This document shows, in pieces, positions 7,501-14,226 of a DNA stretch of 33,185 nucleotides (position 1 is its first letter; every line of letters begins with the position of its first letter). The notes under the pieces were generated by a model. The model made no database searches, had not been told where the DNA came from, and was given only the letters and a program-made list of their open reading frames with translations. The translations under genes were made by a program, and so were the position numbers. Source of the stretch: a virus; IMG/VR virus record IMGVR_UViG_3300047547_000092, positions 1 through 33,185 of that record. One strand, written 5' to 3'.

Positions 7501-10192
7501 GATTCTCGCTGCCCGCGATCTTATTGGAGAAGCCGTTGCCAGAAACGTCAGCCAGAATAGAGAAGCTCTGGCCAATCGATGACAGCGCCACCTGAACGCT
7601 GGTGAAGTTCTTCACCACGCGCATAAGCGTCTGGTAAAGCCCTTCGCCCGCCTGCTGGAATTCCTCCAGACTAAGGCCGACTTGCCCCGCCTGCCACGCC
7701 AGCTTGTCGGCAAAGGCAGAGAACACCGCTTCGATCTCTGCGCCGATTTCGTCGCCTTTTAGCCCCTGCAAGCTGATCGTGATTTCGGTGTTGATTGCGT
7801 TGACGTAATCGGTAACGTCCAGCCCGAAGGTCTTGGCCGCGCCGATCACGCTGTCGCGGATATTGGCGAACACCAGCCCGATCTGGCGTTCCACACCGGC
7901 ATCCAGCGGGTTCTCGGTCGTGGTGTAGCTCGACTTTGACGACACGGTGACGCCAAGAAACTTCTTGGTCGTGGTTTCCTTGACGACATTGTAAGCCGCC
8001 GCACTGACCCCGCTGGCGACCTCTGCCAGAACACCCGTGAAAATCTTGACGCCTTGGTCAACCAGCGTGCGCGTTGTGGTCGAGCCGAACAGCGCCCCGA
8101 GAATGCCGCTGCTACCAGTCGAGCCAAGGCCAAGGCTGGTGGTCGAGAATGCGCCGCTGGAGCCAAGCCCAAGCTGCCGGGCAAGCGCATTGGTCAGGCC
8201 CGCGATGCCGTCATTGATTGACCGCAGATAATTGACCTGCGCGCTGGAGAATTCCAGATCCTTGTTGGTATTGGCCAGCATCAATTCGAGCGAATTGCCG
8301 ATGCTCTGGCTCTTGGCGCTGCTGTCGCCCAGCACAGTGCCGGTGCCCTGCGATGCCTGCATTTGCTCGGCGGTGGGGATATTTGGTGAGGCAGAACCGC
8401 CACCGCCGCTGAACCCAAGGCCAGCCATCACGCCCATCATTGCCGCGACCACCGGGAAGGCCCACGGCCCGAGCGATGCGAATATTTTGGCCGCGCCCTG
8501 CGCAACATGAATGCCGGTGCGGACAGCCGCGACAGCCGCCGCTGCCTTTTCGGCAATCTCAATGGCCTTGTAACCGGCTGACTGCTCATTAAACAGGTTC
8601 TTGGTCGCGCCGAGGATGGCCACCGTGCCATGCAGCTTGGCGTCGGAGTAGGCCCTTTCAGCCTTGGTGCGCGCCTTAATCTTGTCATCGCCGGTCAATT
8701 CTTCGGCGCGCTGCATCGCCAGCAGATATTGCGTCTGCGATTCCGCCAGCCGGTCCATCGACTTGGACATGCTTTCGATGGCCGATCCACCGCGCCCGAA
8801 CACCTCGCCCAGATCGATTGACCCGGCCAGTTCTTTCAGGCGCTCCAGTTCGTCATTGAACGCGGCCTGCTTTACCCGATAATCATGGACCGCCTCACCC
8901 GCCTTCGCGGCGGCTTCGCGCTGGTCGTCAAAGATATGGGCGCTGTCCCATTTGAAATCCAGGGTTGCCTGCTTACCCGCGTCGACCATGAGTTTGGCGG
9001 TCATGTTCACGAGGTCTTGCGCGGTTTCTTCCACCCACTTGAGCATGGCCTTTTGGTAAGCCTCGCCAGCAGCATCGCCGCCAGCCTTGCCCGCTTTCGC
9101 GCCGCCCTTTTTGTTCTCCTCGGCAAGGCGATCCATGGCGCGCTTTTGTGCAGCGCCGGAAACGGCATCGGCAAAACCGCCGATATAGTCTGTCTTGAAT
9201 GCGCTGGTGAAAGCCGTGGCAGCGGCATTGCCCAACCGCGACATTGCCCCGGCATACGGATTTTCCAGCGCGGCAACGCTGCCCAAAACGATATGCGGCA
9301 GTTTCGTGCCAAATGCCATATTGAGGCCGTCAACCAGCAAGTTGATCGGCGCAGCGGCCATCTGCACCATTTTGTTCAGCGCCGCAATGGCAAGGTTAGC
9401 CGCCGAATAGAACGCATCACCAAAGGCAGCCGGTATCTTGTCATAAGTCGCGGCGATCACCTTGGGAACGACATCGACAGCGCCGATCACAAAGTTGATT
9501 GCATTCTTGGTGTAAAGCTTGACCTTTTCCCAAACATCGCCGGTCGTGGTGCCGAAATAGGCAAACGCGGCGGTCAGCTTGTTTGAAAGATAATCGCTGA
9601 TAACGTCATAGGCACCGAGCGCGGTATCTTTCCACGTTACATGGACCTTGCTGTTCTTGTTGATTTCATCGGCCATCAGGCCAAATGCCGCCGTCGCCAG
9701 ACCGGCAGCGACAGACGCGGCCAGCAACAGCGGATGGGCAATCAGGAAGCTGCCGATCATTTTGCCGACCTGCGCCACCATGCCGCCAATGCCTACGCCC
9801 GCCTGCCCCATAATCTGGGCAATCTGCGAGCCTTGCTGCATGAACACCGTCATCGGCTTTTGGCCGCTAGTCAGGCCGATGATAACGTCGTTCAACTGGA
9901 ACGACAGGTTCTGCATCTGATAAGCCGCCAGCTTACCGCTTGCGCCCATGCCCTGCATATTCTTAGCCGCGCCCGTTGCCGTAGCGGCGGAGCGTTGCGC
10001 GGCAGCGGCCATCTCGGCGGCAGCCATGCTGGCGGTCTTAATCTGCTTGCCGCTTTGCTCGGCCTCGCGGCCCAAACCGTCCACCGCCTTTTCAGCGCGT
10101 GCGCCCGCCGCCGTCAGTTTATCAAGCTCGCTTACCGCTTGCTTGGGCTGTGTGGCGTCAACCGCTAGGACAAGGCTGGCGAGGTCTATCAT
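4571..10192 (-). CDS. Tail length tape measure protein
   Basis: 1873 aa, by far the largest gene. The N-terminus (residues 1-130) has the tape-measure pattern of Ala/Gln/Lys-rich helices followed by 'LNDVIIGLTSGQKP' and 'FMQQGSQIAQIMGQAG', typical of the prophage tail length tape measure family. Hydrophobic segments lie near residues 145-175 and 570-600, as in tape measures that interact with the host membrane at DNA entry. Residues ~1010-1617 are an array of eight related helical units (separate entry). The C-terminal ~250 residues are non-repetitive. At ~0.15 nm per residue an all-helical ruler of this length would give a tail of ~280 nm. It follows the G/T chaperones, as in lambda-type tails, with ATGA overlaps at both ends. 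Confidence 0.93.
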   Translation of the reverse strand: MIDLASLVLAVDATQPKQAVSELDKLTAAGARAEKAVDGLGREAEQSGKQIKTASMAAAEMAAAAQRSAATATGAAKNMQGMGASGKLAAYQMQNLSFQLNDVIIGLTSGQKPMTVFMQQGSQIAQIMGQAGVGIGGMVAQVGKMIGSFLIAHPLLLAASVAAGLATAAFGLMADEINKNSKVHVTWKDTALGAYDVISDYLSNKLTAAFAYFGTTTGDVWEKVKLYTKNAINFVIGAVDVVPKVIAATYDKIPAAFGDAFYSAANLAIAALNKMVQMAAAPINLLVDGLNMAFGTKLPHIVLGSVAALENPYAGAMSRLGNAAATAFTSAFKTDYIGGFADAVSGAAQKRAMDRLAEENKKGGAKAGKAGGDAAGEAYQKAMLKWVEETAQDLVNMTAKLMVDAGKQATLDFKWDSAHIFDDQREAAAKAGEAVHDYRVKQAAFNDELERLKELAGSIDLGEVFGRGGSAIESMSKSMDRLAESQTQYLLAMQRAEELTGDDKIKARTKAERAYSDAKLHGTVAILGATKNLFNEQSAGYKAIEIAEKAAAAVAAVRTGIHVAQGAAKIFASLGPWAFPVVAAMMGVMAGLGFSGGGGSASPNIPTAEQMQASQGTGTVLGDSSAKSQSIGNSLELMLANTNKDLEFSSAQVNYLRSINDGIAGLTNALARQLGLGSSGAFSTTSLGLGSTGSSGILGALFGSTTTRTLVDQGVKIFTGVLAEVASGVSAAAYNVVKETTTKKFLGVTVSSKSSYTTTENPLDAGVERQIGLVFANIRDSVIGAAKTFGLDVTDYVNAINTEITISLQGLKGDEIGAEIEAVFSAFADKLAWQAGQVGLSLEEFQQAGEGLYQTLMRVVKNFTSVQVALSSIGQSFSILADVSGNGFSNKIAGSENLISLFGGLDSFIESIGSYQDKFLTEAERMAPVIEAVQREMNNLGLASVTTNDQFKAVVQGLNLNTTAGQELFARLLTVAPAFAKVTEYLGGLDEAMVATGKSAAELAAIAKDRRALEIELMTAMGDTAGALAAQRADQLAAMDESNRAIRQQIWVLNDAAEAEKVLADARAEATAYALSVAKERRALEIEYLEATGHAQEALNARRMDEVATLDASLLGLKFNIWALQDSAAAAKEAADAEKARSDAAAAAAAEAQRVADELLAQAKTIADQRRSIEIELMEALGNASGALAARRADELAALDASNRAIKQQVYDAQDAATAAQALAEATRAQAEAAKQTEDAIAQALARQLELDKTARSMTADLLDLQGNAAGALAIRRQLELEAMDASLRPLKELIYQLTDAKTAAEALAAAQAEAAKVAKDAADESARTAKELADRLAAIAQERASLEIRYLEAIGDTAGATAMKRAQELAATDDSNRALLQMIYTAEDAAAAIGGVSNALDILKEAADLQIRLLEAQGNTAAATALKRQAEIAATAEANRALLLQIYATEDAAAAAKSLADAQAEAARIAADAQAEAQRLANEQAQAAAALAEKRAGLEIELMRALGNESAALAAQRQLELAALDPSLVALQQQVWAAQDATAANAELAQHQADAADAAKVLSDATNDMTLRLLDAQGRTAEATAMRRALEMAATDASLRGMLAQVYAAEDATAAQEAYTAALEETTSRIADARSALSDAYDREAGAIKDVHDRFAGFAATLREFRNSLGSDAAFGNTYRNAQVAFIKASALAGTGNEAGLAGLPDAARAFLDASKSSASSLTQYQRDVAAVARALDTAIGAADAAVDYQSLQLAALDRSVAGLIEVNQSVLSVHDAIAALESALTGEAAPAIPVAIVPVSGGSIVSSDTVTQSNADLRSEMAAMRADLNAALLAIAQNTGDSARLQKRWDRGNAMAITADADQPVPTEVTA
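5341..7165 (-). repeat. Eight-copy degenerate repeat array inside the tape measure gene
   Basis: Eight related units begin near residues 1010, 1081, 1170, 1255, 1344, 1407, 1496 and 1567. Each unit is a ~50-residue helical core of the form R-x-x-L-E-I-E-L-M-E-A-x-G-N followed by x-A-G-A-L-A-x-x-R and a block like ELAAxDASNRAL with QQIYxAEDA. A variable Ala/Glu-rich linker follows. Distances between units are 71, 89, 85, 89, 63, 89 and 71 residues. Copies differ at many positions, so the array is old or under selection rather than a fresh duplication. Confidence 0.85.
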
Positions 10193-10545
10193 TTGGCGGG
10201 GAGCGATGCAAGATAGGCGCTATCGGCAGAACGGATCATCGCTATTTCCCATGCCGAAAGGCGTTGTCCCGTCACCCTTTGATACCCGTCAAAGTCATTG
10301 TACGCAAGCCTTGCCGGGCCGAAACCTGTATTGCCCCGGCCCGCGTGCAGCTCTAGAAACGTACGCCAGATTGCCTCGCAATGATCGGGCAGCGGGGGAG
10401 CATCTTCTAGCTGCTTAGGCATCTTTCCCGTCTGTCGCCAAGCCGCCATTAGGTGCTCCCTCAAAGGTTCGCCGTCATCTTGTACCGCGCTTAATTCAAA
10501 TTGCGCCGCCGCGAATTCGGCAAAGTCCGCCGCGATCAATGCATA
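10189..10545 (-). CDS. Tail assembly chaperone T-like frame, predicted to be made by -1 frameshift from G
   Basis: The frame encodes 118 residues after the predicted shift point. It has no good start of its own: the only early candidate is TTG at 10539, which overlaps the G stop, and the first in-frame ATG lies ~30 codons inside. Residues near the C-terminus (RLSAWEIAMIRSADSAYL) match the short C-terminal motif common in T-type chaperone extensions. The reading frame is -1 relative to G and joins it at a canonical slippery heptamer (10545-10551). The combined product would be 136 + 118 = 254 aa. It lies directly before the tape measure gene, exactly where lambda gpGT acts on that protein. Confidence 0.78.
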   Translation of the reverse strand, partial: YALIAADFAEFAAAQFELSAVQDDGEPLREHLMAAWRQTGKMPKQLEDAPPLPDHCEAIWRTFLELHAGRGNTGFGPARLAYNDFDGYQRVTGQRLSAWEIAMIRSADSAYLASLPAK

Positions 10546-10952
10546 AAATTTTCCAAGTCGTTAATGGCTTCCGTCACCTGCTCACGCACCGGCAGGATCT
10601 GCTGATATACCTTGCGTGCGTTTTCGGCGCTGAAAGCCAATTCCTCGCCGTTCAATACGACGCCTTTCCAACCTACGGTAGCGGCGACCAGTACGTCGAT
10701 ATTCTTGGCTTCCATTTTGGCGATATCCGGCACTTCCTGCTTGCCGCGCCGGGCATTGAAGGCATCGCGGGCCATGTTCTCATTCGCCAGCGCCCGGATA
10801 CGGTCGCGGTAAATGTCGCTGTCCTTACCGACCACTTGGATAAACACACCTAGCTTTTCACGGCTGACGGGGTGTTCGATTTCAATATCCACCGGCTTGT
10901 TACAAGCGGCGATGGTGTCGATAGACGACAGGTCAAATGCATTCTTGGTCAT
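10536..10952 (-). CDS. Tail assembly chaperone G-like protein
   Basis: 138 aa from the ATG at 10952, which has the Shine-Dalgarno AGGAGAG ~7 nt upstream. An in-frame ATG 18 codons further upstream has no such site and would run into the hairpin. The protein is small and acidic-helical, with VDIEIEHPVSREKLGVFIQV near the N-terminus. The IQVVGKDSD/RDRIRALANEN region and the C-terminal REQVTEAINDLENFMH are typical of G-type tail chaperones, which coat the tape measure protein during tail assembly. It lies between the tail tube and tape measure genes, the standard place. A fraction of ribosomes is predicted to shift to T near its end. Confidence 0.8.
   Translation of the reverse strand: MTKNAFDLSSIDTIAACNKPVDIEIEHPVSREKLGVFIQVVGKDSDIYRDRIRALANENMARDAFNARRGKQEVPDIAKMEAKNIDVLVAATVGWKGVVLNGEELAFSAENARKVYQQILPVREQVTEAINDLENFMH
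10545..10551 (-). promoter_or_regulatory. Candidate -1 ribosomal frameshift slippery site (A AAT TTT)
   Basis: On the minus strand the G frame reads GAA AAT TTT ATG CAT TGA. The heptamer A-AAT-TTT fits X-XXY-YYZ: the tRNAs on AAT and TTT can re-pair with AAA and TTT after slipping one base back. The -1 frame then reads TAT GCA TTG ATC and continues straight into the T frame, bypassing the G stop three codons downstream. A GC-rich stretch that could form structure follows within ~15 nt; I have not folded it. Confidence 0.72.
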
Positions 10953-10971
10953 AGTTCTCTCTCCTAGTGTC

Positions 10972-11001
10972 CCGGTGGGCGGGAGAGGACACACCCACCG
11001 G
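10972..11001 (-). terminator. Strong hairpin between tail tube and chaperone genes
   Basis: Arms CCGGTGGG (10972-10979) and CCCACCGG (10994-11001) are perfectly complementary (8 bp) with a 14-nt loop. Read leftward, no U-run follows, and the G gene Shine-Dalgarno begins shortly after. It is therefore more likely an attenuator or a processing/stability element that lowers expression after the abundant tail tube gene than a full terminator. Confidence 0.55.
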
Positions 11002-11040
11002 AACAAGTGTTAACGGCGGCACCGCGCCACCGCCAATTCA

Positions 11041-12261
11041 TTAAAGCGTTGAGTCCTGAATGGTGATAATGGTCTTGTCATTGGCGAGCGCCGATGAACC
11101 GTCACCGTTAATTTCAGCCACAAAGCTATGGGTCTTGACAATCTGCTTCTTGCCGTCATCGGCATCATCGCTGAATACCTTGACCTTGCTCATTGAGAAG
11201 GTGATGAAATCGGCATCGGCGCTGGTGTCGTCCGTAACCACGACAACAATGCTGATCGGCGTTTCGCTATCGAAATAAGCGCCGATGGTTTCATCCTCGT
11301 ACAGCGCCGTGAACGAACCCGACACCTTGATATCGCCCTTGACAATATCGGTTGTCAGCTTGCTGCCGATGGTGGCTTCGCCGGGCTGAAGGCCGCCGTC
11401 AACGCTGATGGACATTGAGGTGGCAATAAGCACGCGGGTTCCGCCTACGATCACATAACCGTTAGTCGCGTTAAGCACGGCGGTGGTCGTTTCGGCGGTG
11501 GGCGAGGTCAGCGACTGCGAACCGGACTTGGTGCGGTTAAGCCCCATAAAGCCGAGGCTGATTGTAGCGTTGCCGGTAGAGGGTAGCGAAATATCGGCCT
11601 TTCCGCACTGCACGTCCGTGTAAACGGTCGAGCGGCTGATATCCGCGTTCCATTCTTCAAACGTGTAGTACAGGTTCGTATGGCCGGTAAGCGGCGGCTT
11701 GCTTTTCTTGCCCTTGATCGTGATGGTCGAGCTGGCAATCGGGCCTTCAGCCGTCAGCGCCGAACCGTTTACCACCAGCACCGTGAGCACGGTAGCAGTA
11801 ACGCCGGTCACAAGCAGGTTGTTATCCTTTGTGCCCGCCGTGTAGGTGCCCGCCGTGATGCGGATCACGTCACCAATCTTGATGCCGCCCGCGAGGAAAT
11901 CGCCCGAAGCGCGGGTAAGCGTGTAGCTGGAACCCGAACCCGCCGCGACGGTGATCGAAAGGCCGGTCAGTGCCGTAGTGGCGGTGAAGGCGTTGCGAGT
12001 GACGTTAGCGAGGAAATCCGCATAGGTTCCGCAGGACACAAGGCCCGATACCGAACCGCTGGTCTTTCCTACGCCGTAGCTGTCGCCCGTGTGCTGCATG
12101 TGTGAAGTGATTTCATTCGCGCTGAATGAAGCCTTCTCCATCTTGAAGCCGCCGGTTTCGCGGCGAAGCAACTGCCCGCCCGAACCGCTGGCGGCGGTTC
12201 CCTTTGCGCCCTGCACCTTGTACGAAAGCTGCTTGTAAACGCCTTGTGCTTGCGTGGTCAT
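11041..12261 (-). CDS. Major tail tube protein
   Basis: 406 aa. The N-terminus (residues 1-60) contains VYKQLSYKVQG and ETGGFKMEKASFSANEI, a pattern of the Phage_tube_2-like tail tube proteins. The rest is Thr/Ser/Gly-rich and beta-strand-rich, as expected for a stacked tube ring. An inserted domain around residues 100-180 (TVAAGSGSSYTL, GGIKIGDVIRITAGTYTAG) resembles the small beta modules found in some tail tubes and also appears, in related form, in the coat protein here. The start at 12261 has AAGGAG 8 nt upstream. It lies between tail terminator and chaperone genes, the standard order. It should be among the most abundant virion proteins. Confidence 0.85.
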   Translation of the reverse strand: MTTQAQGVYKQLSYKVQGAKGTAASGSGGQLLRRETGGFKMEKASFSANEITSHMQHTGDSYGVGKTSGSVSGLVSCGTYADFLANVTRNAFTATTALTGLSITVAAGSGSSYTLTRASGDFLAGGIKIGDVIRITAGTYTAGTKDNNLLVTGVTATVLTVLVVNGSALTAEGPIASSTITIKGKKSKPPLTGHTNLYYTFEEWNADISRSTVYTDVQCGKADISLPSTGNATISLGFMGLNRTKSGSQSLTSPTAETTTAVLNATNGYVIVGGTRVLIATSMSISVDGGLQPGEATIGSKLTTDIVKGDIKVSGSFTALYEDETIGAYFDSETPISIVVVVTDDTSADADFITFSMSKVKVFSDDADDGKKQIVKTHSFVAEINGDGSSALANDKTIITIQDSTL

Positions 12262-12265
12262 GTTA

Positions 12266-12676
12266 CTAACTCCTTACTATATTTGCGAAAAACCGGACTT
12301 TGACCGGGACCATATAGCGATCATCGCCTATCTGCGCTGGCGCTATTTCCGGTGTTCCTTCAATAAACACGGTGACCCCGGAAGCGGATAGAGCGCGGCC
12401 AGCATAGAATGCGGAGCGTATAGCTTCCGCTTGCGTGGCGGCGGCGGCGGGGCCGCTATCTAACGGGTAAAGCAGGTTAACCTGCATATAACCTTGGTCG
12501 CGGTGGATGCGCCCGGACATCTCCATCGAAGCGGGTTGCGCCAACATCAGGAACACCGCCTGATAAGCCGTGCCGGGTACGGGCGCATAGGGTACGTTTT
12601 CCCATGCGGTCGCGATGGCCGGGCCAACAGCGGCGAGCGCAACCTCAAGCGCGCTACGGATCAGCACCGCGCTCAT
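12266..12676 (-). CDS. Tail terminator-like protein (DUF4128-like)
   Basis: 136 aa with the features of DUF4128/minor tail terminator proteins: an N-terminal helix (LIRSALEVALAAV), 'AWENVPYAP' and a central MSGRIHRDQGYMQVNLLYP strand pair. It ends with a helix carrying AEAIRSAF and the C-terminal 'VPVKVRFFANIV'. Tail terminators cap the growing tube and join it to the head. It is coupled to the upstream gene (ATGA) and sits 4 nt from the tube gene. Confidence 0.75.
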   Translation of the reverse strand: MSAVLIRSALEVALAAVGPAIATAWENVPYAPVPGTAYQAVFLMLAQPASMEMSGRIHRDQGYMQVNLLYPLDSGPAAAATQAEAIRSAFYAGRALSASGVTVFIEGTPEIAPAQIGDDRYMVPVKVRFFANIVRS

Positions 12677-13116
12677 GTCGCCACCTTGGCAACGGCGGCC
12701 TTAACAATGTCCTGAAATTCCGTAACCGTACGGCCTACAACCGCCTGCGGCGCGGGGTGCTGGTGCGACCAGCCGTCCTCAATCCGCTGCGCATAGGGCA
12801 CGTTATTGGCGAGGTAGAACATTTTACCCGCCGCTTCCTGCGGTATCTTTCCGGTGTTGGCCGATAGCGTTACGCCGTAGTCATGCCCGGACACAACGCC
12901 GTCGGGGATTTCCCCTACGCCTAGCAGCCAGTTGGCGCGAAAATGTCCGCCGACATAGCCTTTGGGAGGCTTGCTTTTCCAGAATGTCGCATCGCCCACG
13001 GGCGAGCGGTCATCAATGACGGTGGTGATATGCACCATAGTCTCGCGGATAACCGCATCAGCCAGCGCGCCAGCCTTATCCGCGAAGGCCTGCAAGTCTA
13101 AAGCGAAGCTGTCCAT
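12673..13116 (-). CDS. HK97 gp10-like head-tail/tail completion protein
   Basis: 147 aa from the ATG at 13116, which overlaps the previous stop (TAATG) and has GGAGG ~10 nt upstream; an in-frame ATG eight codons upstream is less well placed. An N-terminal helix is followed by 'DDRSPVGDATFWKSKP', 'GGHFRANWLLG' and 'YAQRIEDGWSHQ', the typical order of the gp10/neck family: a 'SPVxTGxxRxxW' type segment, then 'NxxPYAxxxExG'. These proteins link the connector to the tail. The assignment rests on motif order and on position before the tail terminator. Confidence 0.72.
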   Translation of the reverse strand: MDSFALDLQAFADKAGALADAVIRETMVHITTVIDDRSPVGDATFWKSKPPKGYVGGHFRANWLLGVGEIPDGVVSGHDYGVTLSANTGKIPQEAAGKMFYLANNVPYAQRIEDGWSHQHPAPQAVVGRTVTEFQDIVKAAVAKVAT

Positions 13117-13490
13117 TATGCGGCCCTCCGCACAACGCAATCATAGATGATCGCCAGCCCGGCGGGTTCAATCTTGTCAACGGCGGTGATCGTTACAACG
13201 CCGCCGCTGGCCAGCGTCACATTGTCGTCAACATGCGGGGCGGTAAGCACCGCGCCGGAAGCATCAAGAGCGGCTAGCAATAGCTGCTGGTCGCCCTCAA
13301 CCACGTTGCCGGTTGCCTTGCGGTAGGCGGACAGGGGCAGCACAACCGCGCTGGCGCTTTGTGCGCTGGTGGTGATCACCGCCGCGCCGGTTGCCGGGTT
13401 ATATGTCCCCGCCGCGTTGCGGGTAATCGTTACCGCCTGCCCCTTGGCGGCGATCATGTTGGCGGCGGAAAGGCGCTGCGCAATAGTCAT
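13116..13490 (-). CDS. Putative head closure (stopper) protein
   Basis: 124 aa, beta-rich, with 'GQAVTITRNAAGTYNPATGAA' near the N-terminus and 'LLAALDASG' and 'DDNVTLASGGVVTITAVDKI' later on. This order (a strand with TYNPATG, then a small barrel ending in an 'I..V..I.PAG' segment) resembles SPP1 gp16/head-closure type proteins, which seal the head after packaging. No catalytic motif. It lies between the adaptor and the gp10-like gene, the standard place for a stopper, and overlaps both neighbours (ATGA and TAATG). Confidence 0.62.
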   Translation of the reverse strand: MTIAQRLSAANMIAAKGQAVTITRNAAGTYNPATGAAVITTSAQSASAVVLPLSAYRKATGNVVEGDQQLLLAALDASGAVLTAPHVDDNVTLASGGVVTITAVDKIEPAGLAIIYDCVVRRAA

Positions 13491-13981
13491 GTGCGCACCA
13501 ATACCGCCATAGCGGCGGAACCCTGCAGGTAAGGCGCAAGCGCCATATCGGTGGCGCGGTACGTGGTAACCGCCGGGGCATATCGGTCGTATTCGGTTTC
13601 TAGCGGCCCCACCTTTTCGCGAACGACGCGCCGCTCCAGATCCGGCGCAAGGTCGCCCGCCAGCGCCTTGACGGCCAAGTCAGCGCAAGCGTTGACAATA
13701 TCGGCGGGGATAGCGTCATAGGCAACGGGGAAGGCGTCAACCTCCACGCCGTAGCGAGGCCAATCCAGCGCCTGTGCATGCAAGCGGCGATATCCGGCCC
13801 AGCGGTTGCGATATGCCTGCCCCATGTACCGCGTTGCGGCGCGTAGGGCGGCCTCCTTTACCGCCGTGGTGCCTGTCCAAGTCGCGTTGCCGAAGGCGGT
13901 GGCACGCGCATCAGCAGCGGCGACGGAGCAATAAGCCTCCGCGCTTGCCATGCCCGTACCATCCTCGACAACTAGCGACAT
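13487..13981 (-). CDS. Head-tail adaptor, DnaT-like family (gp6-like)
   Basis: 164 aa. It starts 'MSLVVEDGTGMASAEAYCSV', the hallmark of the phage family that databases call 'putative DnaT-like ssDNA-binding protein'. Members lie between coat and neck genes and are better explained as connector adaptors. A helical core carries 'KEAALRAATRYMGQAYRNRW', and later 'ALDWPRYGVEVD' and 'IPADIVNACADLAVKAL' match the adaptor fold (four helices). The C-terminus is flexible. The DNA-binding label is probably misleading here. Coupled to both neighbours. Confidence 0.75.
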   Translation of the reverse strand: MSLVVEDGTGMASAEAYCSVAAADARATAFGNATWTGTTAVKEAALRAATRYMGQAYRNRWAGYRRLHAQALDWPRYGVEVDAFPVAYDAIPADIVNACADLAVKALAGDLAPDLERRVVREKVGPLETEYDRYAPAVTTYRATDMALAPYLQGSAAMAVLVRT

Positions 13982-14160
13982 TAACTAACAGCCTTCTTTT
14001 TGCGCGGGAGTGATCCGCCGGGTTCCCCGTCGCCGTCGCGGTCGAGCGGGTCTAATGCTTGGTGGAAAGCGGGGTCGAAATCGTCCGCATTGATTTCCAC
14101 AAAATCACCTTGGTCTTTGCCCCAAGGCCGGACTTTAACGGTGCGTTGCGTATCGGACAT
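13981..14160 (-). CDS. 59-aa charged protein downstream of coat gene
   Basis: The frame begins at ATG 14160 (MSDTQRTVKVRPWGKDQGD) with TAGGAG ~9 nt upstream. It ends in TAA at 13981-13983, sharing one base with the next ATG (TAATG). The 59 residues are hydrophilic, with an acidic middle (EINADDFDPAFHQ) and a basic C-terminus (LPRKKKAVS). No family is recognised. Small charged proteins in this place often assist capsid maturation or fill a head-completion role, but that is only positional. The good ribosome-binding site and exact overlap support translation. Confidence 0.72.
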   Translation of the reverse strand: MSDTQRTVKVRPWGKDQGDFVEINADDFDPAFHQALDPLDRDGDGEPGGSLPRKKKAVS

Positions 14161-14182
14161 AGCCTAAGCTCCTAGAAGGTTG

Positions 14183-14218
14183 TCCGCCCTGCGCATTGAC
14201 GGGGTAACGCAGGGCGGA
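14183..14218 (-). terminator. Strong hairpin just after the coat gene
   Basis: Arms at 14183-14193 and 14208-14218 are perfectly complementary over 11 bp (core CCGCCCTGCG/CGCAGGGCGG) with a 14-nt loop, starting 9 nt after the coat stop in the leftward direction. There is no U-run on either side. Likely a partial terminator, RNase barrier or mRNA stabiliser setting a step-down after the coat gene. Confidence 0.6.
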
Positions 14219-14226
14219 ACCTCTTG

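Noticed and set aside
10189-10539. Independent T gene starting at TTG 10539
   Set aside because: No Shine-Dalgarno beyond the overlapping G coding sequence and no ATG near; the slippery heptamer explains the frame better. A low level of re-initiation cannot be excluded.
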